Positions 35,854 to 45,030 of a stretch of DNA of 64,000 nucleotides are shown piece after piece; the stretch's first letter is position 1, and every line of letters begins with the position of its first letter. Position numbers and translations under genes: made by a program. The DNA is taken from contig CBDCPE010000004.1 of NCBI GenBank assembly GCA_965220055.1, forward strand, positions 3,348,001-3,412,000. Reading direction: 5' to 3'. The stretch is from Bin87 sp965220055. GTDB taxonomy: Bacteria; Chloroflexota; Dehalococcoidia; Lucifugimonadales; UBA3495. The notes under the pieces are model-generated. The model saw only the letters and a program-made list of their open reading frames with translations. It searched no databases and was not told the origin of the DNA.

Positions 35854-37740
35854 TCACGGAGTCTCTGGATCTACCGCGTTTGGTTCTTCTTCCGTGGTTT
35901 CTGCCGTTCGGTTAGAGGCACTCCAGTAGGTGTTGAAAACGAGCTTCAGCCCGAACCACCACGCATAGACGGAATGCGCAGACTGGGATTGGTCGTCATC
36001 GAGCAGGCCATGTGCAACATTGTTCCGCAAATTCTGTCCGAAATGGTCGCAGAACAAAGTCTTGATTTCATAGGCAACATCTTTCCCAAAGACAATGGTT
36101 GCCTGTGGAAGGTCGATCAGCGTACTTAGGCCGTTCTCGGTTTCTATACCGTCCTCATCCACGTTTGTGGTCTTGGCTCCGCGCCGTTTCAGGTGGAACC
36201 GCACCATGTTCTCGATCTGTGGAACCAGTAGCTGCAGAGCGGTGTCAAATTCATGTTCGTATCCGTAGAACAGCGCTTTGCCAAACTGGACTTCCCGTCG
36301 CGGCGGTACAGTCGGGGACAGGCGGGCGAGTTCGACGAAATCCTCTTTCCCGGCGATGTGCTCCGAGGTAAGAGTGTCCAGCGCGGGCAGTATGCGCCCG
36401 TACACGGACGAACTGGTCATCCAATCGTAATGCCGTGCCATTTCGGCTCTGATCACTGCTGCGTCGGCTTTTGAGGGTATGGGGCCGGACAGTCCAGAGT
36501 GCCGGGCAATGACCCTGTTGTCGGGGTCCAGGTAAAACGTCGGAATGAACGCCTGTATTGGGGATTTGGTCAGGCTCTCGATTGCTAGCTCGTGCAGTTG
36601 ATCGGCAGAGATGGTGAACAGTCCGGCGAATGCCTTCATCGCTTCTGCTGGGGGTTTGTTGCTGACGGCGCTACGTGCGTTTTTAGCGATGTCGGCTAGG
36701 TCTTGGCTGGCCGTGGCGAATGACCTCAACTGACCCTGCGACTTCTCTCGGCACTCGGTATGGTGCCGCTGGAGTTCGGCAATCCGCTGGTCAACTTGAT
36801 GCTGATCGCGGTCCACCCTTGGAATGGTTTGATAGATCTTTACGGCTGTTTCGTAGCAGTCCACAGCGACCAAATAGCTTTGGTCATCGGACTGGATTCT
36901 GGCGATGGCTTCTTTCACCCAGGTTTCAGCTTCAGTGATCGTCATGGTGATGGATTTGGCATGGTTTCCGGCTTTTCTGGACCAGGTGGCCGCGGCGTGG
37001 CTGTACTGGCGTTCTTTGTAGATGTCGCCTTGCTCTTCAAATACCAGTGCCAAGTCCTCGAGTTTCGTTGCGACGAAGGCGCACTGGTCTTCCGGCAGTT
37101 CGCAGGATGCGAGAACGTCAGTTAATTTGATTGTGAAAAACCCGTCTTCGGCCGTGCCCGAGTCTATTGCGTCCAAAAGGGAGGCTTCAATTTCCTCGAG
37201 CTGGCCGCGTGCCGCACCTCTGATCCAGCGAGCCAGGGTTATTGCGCGTTGAACGCATTCCAGGGTTTCAAATGCCCATGTTTCGGGATCCAAGGGTATT
37301 GAACGGTAGCTGTTGATGGCAGTCAGAGCAAATTTCGCGTGTCGGGTGCTTTTGCGCATCCACAGCAAATCGGCTAGGCGCGCCTTCAGCAGCGGGTTGT
37401 CAATGGAATCAACGATTCGGGCAAAGAAGGCCATATGCGCTTCTGTGAAGCCCTTTGGGATGATTGCCTGCTTTCCGTCAAGACCTACTTCTATGGGTTT
37501 GAACGGCTTGTTTCTGCTCGTGGGATCGAGGTGGATTGCGCAGGCAAATGCCAGCAGTCGCAGGACTCTGCCATGGGCATCACGTTCTTCGATTTCAGCC
37601 TGACGAGCCGCAGTGGACAAGGCTTGGAACGTCGCGGTATAGCCTTCGCGGGACGTGCCGCTCAAGGCTTCTTCCCAGCCGCAATTGGCAAAGTCCGCGA
37701 AGGTCAGTCCCACTTTGTGATCGGAAGCATCGTCGGGCAT
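35854..37740 (-). CDS. DUF4209-type protein with C-terminal HEPN motif
   Basis: A 628-aa soluble protein: a helical, TPR-like N-terminal two thirds (around 60-420) and a C-terminal domain with FGKDVAYEIKTLFCDHFGQN followed by LRNNVAHGLLDD. The R-N-x3-H pattern in RNNVAH is the HEPN ribonuclease signature found in DUF4209 proteins. It is therefore a candidate RNase that could act in defence or stress. GAGG precedes the ATG by 9 bases. It stands alone; no antitoxin-like gene is adjacent. Confidence 0.82.
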   Translation of the reverse strand: MPDDASDHKVGLTFADFANCGWEEALSGTSREGYTATFQALSTAARQAEIEERDAHGRVLRLLAFACAIHLDPTSRNKPFKPIEVGLDGKQAIIPKGFTEAHMAFFARIVDSIDNPLLKARLADLLWMRKSTRHAKFALTAINSYRSIPLDPETWAFETLECVQRAITLARWIRGAARGQLEEIEASLLDAIDSGTAEDGFFTIKLTDVLASCELPEDQCAFVATKLEDLALVFEEQGDIYKERQYSHAAATWSRKAGNHAKSITMTITEAETWVKEAIARIQSDDQSYLVAVDCYETAVKIYQTIPRVDRDQHQVDQRIAELQRHHTECREKSQGQLRSFATASQDLADIAKNARSAVSNKPPAEAMKAFAGLFTISADQLHELAIESLTKSPIQAFIPTFYLDPDNRVIARHSGLSGPIPSKADAAVIRAEMARHYDWMTSSSVYGRILPALDTLTSEHIAGKEDFVELARLSPTVPPRREVQFGKALFYGYEHEFDTALQLLVPQIENMVRFHLKRRGAKTTNVDEDGIETENGLSTLIDLPQATIVFGKDVAYEIKTLFCDHFGQNLRNNVAHGLLDDDQSQSAHSVYAWWFGLKLVFNTYWSASNRTAETTEEEPNAVDPETP

Positions 37741-37954
37741 GGTTGTAAACCTCTACGATCCACTCAAGCTCAGTTTGACATCGGGATAATGGTGCCCCGT
37801 GGCAGTCGCGCAGTGACTTAGGAAGGGTTACTGATGGAACGGCGTTGTTCAGCTACCTAGCGCGGGCTCAGTAGGTGTACCACAGTTCTGGGGCGGTTTC
37901 GACGCTATGCAGGTAGAGGACCTTCTGGTCTCGCCAGAGCGTACCCAGCTCGGT

Positions 37955-38074
37955 TTACTCCGGCAGGTGGAACTTGCAGTAGTGCTCGTTCTCGAGGGCA
38001 TCAAGCGGGCACTGCTGATCTTGGTCGTCGCGGTAGCGGCATTGGATGCGGGGCTTTTCGATTACTGTTGGCAT
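37955..38074 (-). CDS. Small Cys/His protein, 39 aa
   Basis: Translation from the ATG at 38074 gives MPTVIEKPRIQCRYRDDQDQ followed by QCPLDALENEHYCKFHLPE. The C-x9-C-x10-C-x2-H pattern suggests a single zinc-binding knuckle. AAGGAAAA lies about 9 bases before the ATG, a good ribosome site; the longer frame upstream has none. Small proteins ending in YCxxH are common in phages and mobile elements. Function unknown. Confidence 0.6.
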   Translation of the reverse strand: MPTVIEKPRIQCRYRDDQDQQCPLDALENEHYCKFHLPE

Positions 38075-38811
38075 GTTGGGTTTTCCTTGGTTCGATGGCC
38101 GACGGACATAACAGAGCGGCCCAAATGCGCAGTTTATTTGCGCTGGGCCTTTGTTTCCGAAGCCGGTAGCTGGGCGGGAAATCATCCCGCCGCCAGTCTT
38201 CGGTTCTTGGGGAAGCGTCGCTTGCCTCGTGTTTGCCGCCTCGGGCCGACTTCATGGCGGCCGTTCACCGACGGAAGAGTTGCGCGCAATCTCCCTGGCA
38301 GATGCTGCCGCCCTTGAGGGCAACTAACCCGCTACCTGCGGCGCGGGTGTCGTTCCGGAGAACGACGGGGTCGTTAGCGCTTTGACCGTAGGACTCTTGC
38401 TGGCTGCGAGCCGATGGTCTGGCCCGTGAGAAGTGGTCGTGGACTACGTCCACCTGACCTGCCTAGGGCGCTACATCAGCCGCCGGCTTTTGTCCTGATC
38501 AAATTATAGCATTTTCGACAACGCTTTCGGTTGCACCAGGGGAACATTTCGCAGCATACGACATGTTCCTGGCGGCGGCTGGGCGTCCGTTCGTGAGGTT
38601 GAGTAGGGCGTGAGCCGTCCCGTTTCACTTCGGGTCGCACAGGTTCAGATGGCGTCGGAACCCGATAATATTCGGCCGCCGGTGGGGCGACCAGCCGACG
38701 GCCAATTCAACAACCCTACCCTATCGGGAGGTGGCGCGAGCCTAGCACGGCGGCCCGGAATTGCACGAATAACGCGGGAACGAGTATTGACGATTTTGGG
38801 TGCCCACAGGC
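38075..38811. other. Structured intergenic region, no supported gene
   Basis: Contains a perfect hairpin at about 38349-38366 (GTCGTTC-CGGA-GAACGAC) and other short stems (GCCCTTGAGGGC near 38310), followed by AT-rich sequence near 38495-38515. An 84-codon minus-strand frame (38001-38255) is not supported. It could include a structured leader or small RNA for the 39-aa gene. Confidence 0.35.
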
Positions 38812-38813
38812 TA

Positions 38814-39620
38814 GGTTCTGTTGACATTTGGTTATAATAGAACTATGTCAAGACTTAGGCTCTCAACAAATCAGTGGACCAGGATTCTCCAGTTCTTGCG
38901 CAGTCGTACCGACTTGTACGTTGGTCAGGAAGCGGAATGCCAGCGTTTCATCGAGGCGGTGCTGTGGGTGAACCGTTCCGGTGCCCAGTGGCGGCTCCTC
39001 CCGTCCGAGTATGGAAACTGGAACAGCGTGTACAAAAGGTTTGCCCGCTGGGCCGACCGGGGTATCTGGGAACTGATGCATCAGCATTTCGCCGCCGACC
39101 CGGATCTGGAATGCCTCATCATCGACAGCACCGTGGTCCGGGCCCATCCCTGCGCCGCCGGAGCGCCCCCCAAAAAGGTGGCCAGGCAGCCCAGGCCCTG
39201 GGCCGGAGCCGCGGCGGGTTTAGCACCAAGGTCCACGTGAGCGTGGATGCCTTGGGTAATCCCTTGCGGTTCATCCTGACTGGGGGACAACAGCATGACA
39301 TCACTCAGGCCGATGCTCTGATCGCCGATTATGCCGGAGAGTACGTGATTGCCGACAAGGGATATGATTCCCAGGAGTTTCGTCAGCATATCCTGGAACG
39401 GGGCCTGCGTCCGGTCATACCTCCACGCTCCAACCGCAAGGAACCCCAAGCCTACGATGCTTACCTGTACCGAGAGCGTCACTTGGTGGAATGCTTCATC
39501 AACAAGATAAAGCACTATCGCCGGGTATTTTCCCGGTTTGAGAAGCTGGACACCAGATACCTGGGCTTCCTTCAATTTACCGCTGCCCTCATTTGGTTAC
39601 GGTGAAATGTCAACACAGCC
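38814..39620 (+). mobile_element. IS5-family (IS427 group) insertion sequence
   Basis: The ends share TTGACATTT-type inverted repeats (left from about 38814 GGTTCTGTTGACATTT; right AAATGTCAACACAGCC to 39620), with TA on both outer sides as the likely target duplication. One transposase gene in two overlapping frames lies inside. Confidence 0.8.
38845..39605 (+). CDS. IS5/IS427-group transposase in two frames
   Basis: The first frame (from ATG 38845) carries the N-terminal DUF4096-like region (EAVLWVNRSGAQWRLLPSEY) and the first Asp (LIIDSTVVRAHP). The second carries VISADALGNPLR-like core (VSVDALGNPLRFILTGGQQH), the second Asp (VIADKGYDSQ) and the Glu (ERHLVECFINKIKHYRRVFS). The switch is a -1 shift at the CCCCCCAAAAAGG run (39164-39177), where IS427-group elements normally frameshift. 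Probably functional. Confidence 0.85.
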
Positions 39621-39836
39621 TAATAGTTTCGCTTCTGCGCGCCAAGTAGGTAGAGACAGTGCAAAAGGCGCCGCGGTCGGCGTCCGTCATGGCGGCGAGG
39701 ATCTCTGCGTTGCGTTCGTTGGCGTCGGTCGGTGGCAGTCGGCGTCGCCGTTGGTCAAGCTGTACTTGGCCTCATTGTGGGCCAGCATACTGGTCTGGGA
39801 CGAGCCTTGGTGGGTTACCTGAGGAAATGTGCGGCG

Positions 39837-40415
39837 TCACGCGCTGGGTGGTCCATCGACGATAGTCGCGCGTCTCTTGGCGTCGCGTCGCTGGCGGGCG
39901 GTGCGATTGGGTCTGACTTTCCGGTATTTGACCCACTTCGAACTGGCCTTCTTCCTCGTGCCGTCCGGGAGGTGGATCCAGCCGTTGCCGTCACGGATGC
40001 CCTTGAACGGCACCCATTCGGCGATGCGCCGGTGTTTGCCAGTGCCCTCCCATCTTGCGTATTTGCCACGGACTGTAACCCGACAGCCTCGGGCACCGTC
40101 GCGGCGTGCCCTGAGGTCGTCCAGGTAGCGTTGGCGCATTTCCTCCAGCCGTCTCTCATTGTTCAGGTGGCGTACCAGCCGGCGTAGGTTTTTCAGGTTA
40201 TAGAAGTTGACCTTGTTGTAGTATTTCGACGAGTGGTGCCAGTCGGAGGGGGACCAGAGCTTTTCCTTGGCCAGCCACCTGGCAAAGCCCAGCGAGATTT
40301 CGATGTTGGCGTGCCGCAGGTCCTGGGCGGTGAACCGGCTGATGGGTTTGAGGTTGCGGCGGTAGGCTTTAAGGGCGTTGTTGCTCATGCCGCGGCGGTG
40401 GTTGTAGCCGGCCAT
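39837..40415 (-). CDS. Basic hypothetical protein, 192 aa
   Basis: An Arg/Lys-rich soluble protein (KAYRRNLKPISRFTAQDLRH, a central helical region, and a very basic tail RTARQRRDAKRRATIVDG), consistent with nucleic-acid binding. The start at 40415 has GGAG 8 bases upstream. Family not recognised; it resembles small accessory proteins of mobile elements in composition only. Downstream lies the IS5 element. Confidence 0.6.
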   Translation of the reverse strand: MAGYNHRRGMSNNALKAYRRNLKPISRFTAQDLRHANIEISLGFARWLAKEKLWSPSDWHHSSKYYNKVNFYNLKNLRRLVRHLNNERRLEEMRQRYLDDLRARRDGARGCRVTVRGKYARWEGTGKHRRIAEWVPFKGIRDGNGWIHLPDGTRKKASSKWVKYRKVRPNRTARQRRDAKRRATIVDGPPSA

Positions 40416-40904
40416 GGGCCGTTCTCCTTGTCTTTCGCTGGGTAGCTGTGATGGCGGCCACCGGCGCACGGCGGTGTCAAGGCGTGGTTTCGCGATTCTG
40501 TTTGTTGTCCGGAGCGGGCGGAGTTTCTCAGCGTATCCGCGGAGATTTGCTTGGTCCGTAGTGGCAGCGCCATGGCGATGCTCGCATTGGCTGGGTCGGA
40601 TAATAAAATCCGCCCCGCGTTCTGTGGACGCACTGGCGACCAGGGAACGCGGGGTTTGGTCCGCAGGGATGGACCGTCCTTGTACAGTTTAGTGCCGAGA
40701 CCCCGGTTGCGTGCGCCAGTTCGAGGTTGCCCGGGTGCGGTCGAGGTTGCACCAGCGCGGCCTTCGCGGCTCCGGCGGACCGGCAGGGTGCCTGAAACCA
40801 GTATTTGAATTGAAGCCGCCGCCATTCCGGGCGGCGGCTTCATTGGCAAGGTCAACGTGTGGTGTGTTGGGGTTGGGCTTGCTGCTGCTCCCGACGCGGC
40901 GATG
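40416..40904. other. Intergenic region with a terminator
   Basis: Apart from the terminator at 40815-40846 no gene is supported. A long minus-strand frame passes through 40415-40850 but overlaps the ribosome site of the 192-aa gene and has low-complexity composition. Confidence 0.4.
40815..40846 (-). terminator. Intrinsic terminator after the 141-aa gene
   Basis: GAAGCCGCCGCC and GGCGGCGGCTTC form a perfect 12-bp stem around a 6-base loop, about 60 bp after the stop of the minus-strand gene at 40905. AATTC follows on the minus strand, so T-tail support is weak. Confidence 0.6.
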
Positions 40905-41330
40905 CTACCGGGTGGCGTCCTGTCGGCTGTTCAGCAGTGCCTGCCCGCGGAATGCGAGCAGTTTGCCCGCCGCCTCAACCGCCGACGCGGCGGTCTTCTC
41001 GAGCCGTTCTGGGTCGTCGGCCTCGAAGGTGAGAGCCAGGACCTCCAGGTCGATCTGCTCCATGAACGGCTCTTGGGCTGCCTCTCCATCGGCGGTCAGC
41101 ATCTTGACTTCCCGCCAGGTGTCGAGCGTGCGGTTCGTGAGTTCACGGACCTTGTCGGGGTCGACTTTGCCGTCAGGGTCGTCCGGAAGGGCTTCGGCCA
41201 GGGCGTGGGCCATGGAACGGGCGGTTTCCAGGCTGTCGATGGCGCTATGCACGCCGTGGCCCAGGGCGTCCGACATATCGGCCGTCCGGTAGTTGTGGAC
41301 ATCGTTCTTTTCGATGGTTGCTGTGGTCAA
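40905..41330 (-). CDS. Hypothetical helical protein, 141 aa
   Basis: An acidic, Ala/Glu/Asp-rich soluble protein, almost entirely helical (SAIDSLETARSMAHALAEAL; AAEAAGKLLAFRGQALLNSR-like end). It starts with TTG at 41330, supported by AAGGAG 9 bases upstream. No family recognised. It lies just downstream of a mutL fragment. Confidence 0.6.
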   Translation of the reverse strand: MTTATIEKNDVHNYRTADMSDALGHGVHSAIDSLETARSMAHALAEALPDDPDGKVDPDKVRELTNRTLDTWREVKMLTADGEAAQEPFMEQIDLEVLALTFEADDPERLEKTAASAVEAAGKLLAFRGQALLNSRQDATR

Positions 41331-41394
41331 GGTTTGTTCTCCTTGTGATTGTTCGTTTGGTTGGATTGTTCGTTGACCTTTGCGTTGGCTTTGG

Positions 41395-41546
41395 TGCCGC
41401 CTTGCTCGATGGCGACCGTGATCTGCGTGGCGCCGGCGTTAGTTGGCGTTTTCGACGAGTTCCTTGACGACGGAGGCGGGGCGTTCGACGACCTCGCCGG
41501 CGGCGATATGTGCGGCGACGGTAGGCTGCAGGATCTGGATGTCCAT
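41395..41546 (-). pseudogene. mutL: mutL N-terminal fragment
   Basis: From ATG 41546 the frame gives the MutL start and motif I: QPTVAAHIAAGEVVERPASV then VKELVENA. After a frameshift/stop at about 41440 the next frame continues AGATQITVAIEQGG. This is the ATP-binding start of the mismatch-repair protein, cut after roughly 50 residues. It cannot be functional; a full mutL is expected elsewhere. Confidence 0.75.
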
Positions 41547-41733
41547 GGGTCCTCATGGAGCGCTGAGCAAGGCGCGGCTGGCAAAAAGCTGACTACCCCA
41601 TTGGGGTGGCCTGGTGTGTCCGTGGAGACCGTCGGAACGATCCAGTGGTGGAATTTACCTACAGGTGGCGTCCGAGGCCGCCCAGGTGGCCCTGTGGACG
41701 AAATTCGCGGCCTCTGGTGCCGGAAACGAAACC

Positions 41734-41757
41734 GGCCGCCCTGACGACAGGGCGGCC
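41734..41757 (-). terminator. Intrinsic terminator, shared GGCCGCCC type
   Basis: GGCCGCCCTG and CAGGGCGGCC pair perfectly around a 4-base loop, followed on the minus strand by GGTTTCGTTT. It ends the lipoprotein gene starting at 42899. Near-identical hairpins follow other minus-strand genes at 52075, 54710, 56226 and 61811. Confidence 0.7.
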
Positions 41758-41783
41758 AATTTCATCTGATGTCTGGGCTAGGT

Positions 41784-42899
41784 TTACGGTTTGGGTAGGT
41801 ACAGCGGTCCTGCCGTTATCCGTTTGATTTCGGCGAGTTCCTCTTCAGGCAATTTGGCGGGCGGCTCGTCGAGCTGTTCGGCAAAGGGTACCCAGTACCC
41901 GTAGAACAGCTGCGGGTAGTAGAAACGGCAAGCGTCAACCCTTTCTCCGTTGTTTGAATGGTGGCTCAGTGTGATGCGCAGAATGCCAACCCACTGGATG
42001 TCGAAGTCTGGGTCTTCTTTATTTCCATCTCTGACGTTAGTGGCGTAGGCCCATGGCTTGTCACTGAGGCGCTTCAGGACCTCGTACGGCGGTTCGTCCA
42101 TGTCCAGCAGTTCGTGTCCTGGGGTGTCGAGCCACCTGAGGATTCGCACGTATTGATCGGGGATCTCGTACACTGGCGTTTCGTAACTTGCGGCGGCGCT
42201 GGTTCGCCGTTCCCACGTAGCGTCGACGTCCCGTGCTACTCTGCGCAGGCATTCAGCCTCGTATTGGAAGTTCCGCTTGTCAGCGTTGGTTTCGGACAGC
42301 GGTTCGGACCAGTACATCCAGCAAGTACCGACCATGTTTGCCCAGCTGGTGGGCTTTGGTACGTGGTAACCATGGCTGTAGGTCGGCAATGTCTGGTAAT
42401 ACCCGTGTTGCGAGTTTCCCTTCAGTCGGGTGCGCCACACGGTTCGGTCGAGGTCGTCCATCGTCCGTGGGTCGAGCTTGGCGAATTCCGCGTAGATGTG
42501 GGGCTTGAGATTGTCGAGTGCCCATGCCAGGCACCAGCGCTGGTCTTCGGACGGGGTTTCCTTACCTGCGGTGAGTTCCCGTGCGGTCCGTAGGGGCTCT
42601 TCAGAGTTCTTGGACTTGGCCATGTCCTCCCGGAGGCGTTCGAGGTCCTCGTTGGTGATGCGTCCCCCGGTATCCTCGCCGGTGAGCAGGAACACGGCGG
42701 TGTCTTCTGGCACGTTGTTGGCCTTTTCGTCGGGTGTGGCGTTGTCGCCATTGGTCGTTGCCTGTGCTTGGGCGACTGCCGGGGTTCGCTTTTCGGTTTC
42801 GGCGTCTGGCCTGCTGTCGTCGGAGAAGAACGAGCAGGCAGTCGCGAGGCTGAGGATCAGTACGGCGGTTGCCGCGCTGATGATCTTGTTCGTGCGCAT
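41784..42899 (-). CDS. Lipoprotein of unknown function, 371 aa
   Basis: Signal peptide with lipobox LATAC (Cys near residue 22), an acidic linker to about 70, then a soluble domain rich in Trp and Tyr (RWCLAWALDNLKPHIYAEFA; HVPKPTSWANMVGTCWMYW), all consistent with an exported, lipid-anchored protein. AAGGAGG lies upstream of the ATG. Single gene ended by a strong terminator. No family recognised. Confidence 0.78.
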   Translation of the reverse strand: MRTNKIISAATAVLILSLATACSFFSDDSRPDAETEKRTPAVAQAQATTNGDNATPDEKANNVPEDTAVFLLTGEDTGGRITNEDLERLREDMAKSKNSEEPLRTARELTAGKETPSEDQRWCLAWALDNLKPHIYAEFAKLDPRTMDDLDRTVWRTRLKGNSQHGYYQTLPTYSHGYHVPKPTSWANMVGTCWMYWSEPLSETNADKRNFQYEAECLRRVARDVDATWERRTSAAASYETPVYEIPDQYVRILRWLDTPGHELLDMDEPPYEVLKRLSDKPWAYATNVRDGNKEDPDFDIQWVGILRITLSHHSNNGERVDACRFYYPQLFYGYWVPFAEQLDEPPAKLPEEELAEIKRITAGPLYLPKP

Positions 42900-43254
42900 T
42901 GGGCGGTTTTCCTCCTTGAATGGTCAAGAGAGAGGGCAGGCTCAGCGAGCCTGCCCAGTCCGGCAAATGTAGTTGGGCGGGAGATGTCGTGTACGCCGGC
43001 GCGGCGTTGACAGTTGGGTAGTCGGGTAGGTGGCACGGATGTTGGCCGAGGTGTTGGTGAATTACGGGTTGACGACCTGCAGGCGGCGTTGAATGACCTT
43101 CTCGAGAAAGGTAGCCGGCGGCCGTTCGGGCCGCTGTGGTGCGGAAATGCGGCCATGTGCGCCGGTGGCGAAACCGGCCGTCCCGTCGTAGGTGGCGGCT
43201 GATTCCGCTGGATCGCCAAGCTTACGTTGGCCGGGACATCCGGCAGTACTGTCG
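42900..43254. other. Intergenic region, no supported gene
   Basis: About 350 bp between the lipoprotein gene start and the first MITE. It includes a degenerate GGCCG...GGCGG sequence near 43170-43196, like the shared terminators. No gene. Confidence 0.4.
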
Positions 43255-43263
43255 CCTCCGGAG

Positions 43264-43396
43264 CAGGGCTTGTGCAAAGTCCTTTCTCACCCGCTCATGG
43301 TAAGCCTGTCGAACCATCCGCCGATTGCAAAGGGCATCCTTCGACAAGCTCAGGATGAGCGAAAAAGGGCTAAGAGGTGACTTTGCACAGGCCCTG
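43264..43396. mobile_element. MITE 1, ISAs1-type ends, 9-bp target duplication
   Basis: 133 bp bounded by CAGGGCTTGTGCAAAGTC and the complement of CAGGGCCTGTGCAAAGTC (17 of 18 match). It is flanked by CCTCCGGAG at 43255-43263 and 43397-43405. Inside are two sequences resembling widely dispersed small palindromes (CTCATGGTAAGCCTGTCGAA, and CTTCGACAAGCTCAGGATGA). No gene. The CAGGGC ends match the ISAs1 family. Confidence 0.75.
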
Positions 43397-43407
43397 CCTC
43401 CGGAGTA

Positions 43408-43633
43408 CAGGGCAATCGCGTCTAAATTGAGTCCGGCGGAATAACAGCTGGTGCTGACAGGAAAGGGTTTCTCGTTACTCGAAAGTGCAGGTGGTGAGCT
43501 TTGCGACCGCCCATTTGGACGGTACTCGAGGCTCGCCGCAGCGCTCAAACGGCCATAATCCGCGGTCTACATCTTCGATAGTAATACTTTACGTGGCTTG
43601 TTATGCCAAACACGATAAGACGCGATTGCCCTG
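43408..43633. mobile_element. MITE 2, ISAs1-type ends, 10-bp target duplication
   Basis: 226 bp with perfect 16-bp ends (CAGGGCAATCGCGTCT inverted) and a perfect 10-bp direct duplication CTCCGGAGTA at 43398-43407 and 43634-43643. The ends match the terminus of the ISAs1 remnant at 8.47 kb (GCGATTGCCCTG). Non-coding, so it needs a transposase from elsewhere. Confidence 0.8.
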
Positions 43634-43858
43634 CTCCGGAGTACGTCGGATGTTCTTTTGATTAGGACTATGCGAAACTACATGGTCACGGTTGCCGGAA
43701 GAATGGGTGTTGTCTCACTCGATTCGGCGTACGCTCCGAAATCGAAGTCGCACTGGTTGCGTGAGAGGTCCTCCCCACAACGAGATGGACACGCGCACCA
43801 AGCCCGGGGCAACGGGAGAGGCAAACCTGCCGAAATGATGCTTGGAGAGTTTTGTTCG

Positions 43859-44536
43859 ATGGAAATGACGACAGCAGCGAAACCCAGCGTCGGGTCACAC
43901 CCAGAATGGGAGGCCTACGCGATTGCATACAAAGAAGCGGCGGACCATCTCGTTACCGGAGCGCAAGAAAGGTTGGTCGATGAACCGCATTTGGCTTGCC
44001 CCATAATGTTTCTTTATCGACACCACTTGGAGCTCAGCCTTAAAGAAATCATCAATCACCTGCTGGATTGGCATGCCGTAGAGGACGATTACAGCAGGTT
44101 GAAGCTCCGGCATGAACCGAGAGTGAATGTTTTGCCCGAACATCCGTTGATGGATTCTTGGGAGCTGATTTTGAGCCTTATCGAACAAATGGAAGACTGC
44201 GCACTGCCTGAATGTACGGTTGACGGGCTAGACATCGATTACGATGCCGTGGGGAAAAGCATCCAAGAATTCGACAAAAAGGACAGGTCCTCGTTCAACT
44301 ATAGGTATCCGGTGAACAAGAAGGGACGTTCCAACGAAAACAGCATACCCGATGGGCAACAGTTGGCTCAGGTGAAAATTGTTGTTGAGGAAATTGATTT
44401 TGCCTTGGCCAGCATCAGCTATGCGGTGCGTGACGCCAAGGAACAGGTGAGCTTAATATTTGAAGATGCGGTGGATTCGTACTATCAGGACCTGCACGCC
44501 GACTATTTGATTGGTCAATGGAAGGACGCTCGGTGA
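43859..44536 (+). CDS. Hypothetical protein, HEPN-like, 225 aa
   Basis: A soluble helical protein. The start at 43859 has GGAGAG 9 bases upstream; the open frame extends 67 codons further but that part overlaps the MITE duplication. The pattern AYAIAYKEAADHLVTGAQER followed by PIMFLYRHHLELSLKEIINH resembles HEPN-fold proteins, though the RNxxxH motif is absent. Function unknown. Confidence 0.65.
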   Translation: MEMTTAAKPSVGSHPEWEAYAIAYKEAADHLVTGAQERLVDEPHLACPIMFLYRHHLELSLKEIINHLLDWHAVEDDYSRLKLRHEPRVNVLPEHPLMDSWELILSLIEQMEDCALPECTVDGLDIDYDAVGKSIQEFDKKDRSSFNYRYPVNKKGRSNENSIPDGQQLAQVKIVVEEIDFALASISYAVRDAKEQVSLIFEDAVDSYYQDLHADYLIGQWKDAR

Positions 44537-44936
44537 CTGGCTTCAGTCAAAAAGACGCCTACGCCGCGTGTCTGCGGGTCCCGCACGGTTGTTGACCGCC
44601 GCCTGGGCGTGTCGGCTCCCATCTGGGAGCTCTGCGTCGTTACAAGGCATCTCCGTTGGCGGCCGGCGTCGCCGTTGGTCGGCGACGGTTTCATTTTGCA
44701 GAGGAGCATGCTTCTCTGCTGGTACTGAGTTTCCTGTCGCCTACTGGATTTTTTACTTGGCGTAGCACCTAGTCGTGGATGACCAGCAGTTCCGAGAGCA
44801 TTCCCTGGAGATCGAAGGTTACGGAGGCCGTGTGGTCGGTGCTGGTGCGGTTGGAGGGGTCAACTTGGCCTGCATGTATCCATCGGCGTTGGCGACGAGG
44901 CGTTTTGCGGCGGCTCGCCGGCTGGCCAGTTCATTG
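44537..44936. other. Intergenic region, no supported gene
   Basis: Holds one copy of the GGCGGCCGGCGTCGCCGTTG-type hairpin sequence at about 44656-44680 that recurs downstream of minus-strand genes in this island. No gene. Confidence 0.4.
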
Positions 44937-45030
44937 TGTGAATTTTCATCGTCATTGACCGAGATTTTCACGGTCATTGACCACCTTGGGAGCGGAGCGA
45001 TTAGACAAATATCAGTTTGTCGTTTGCCGG

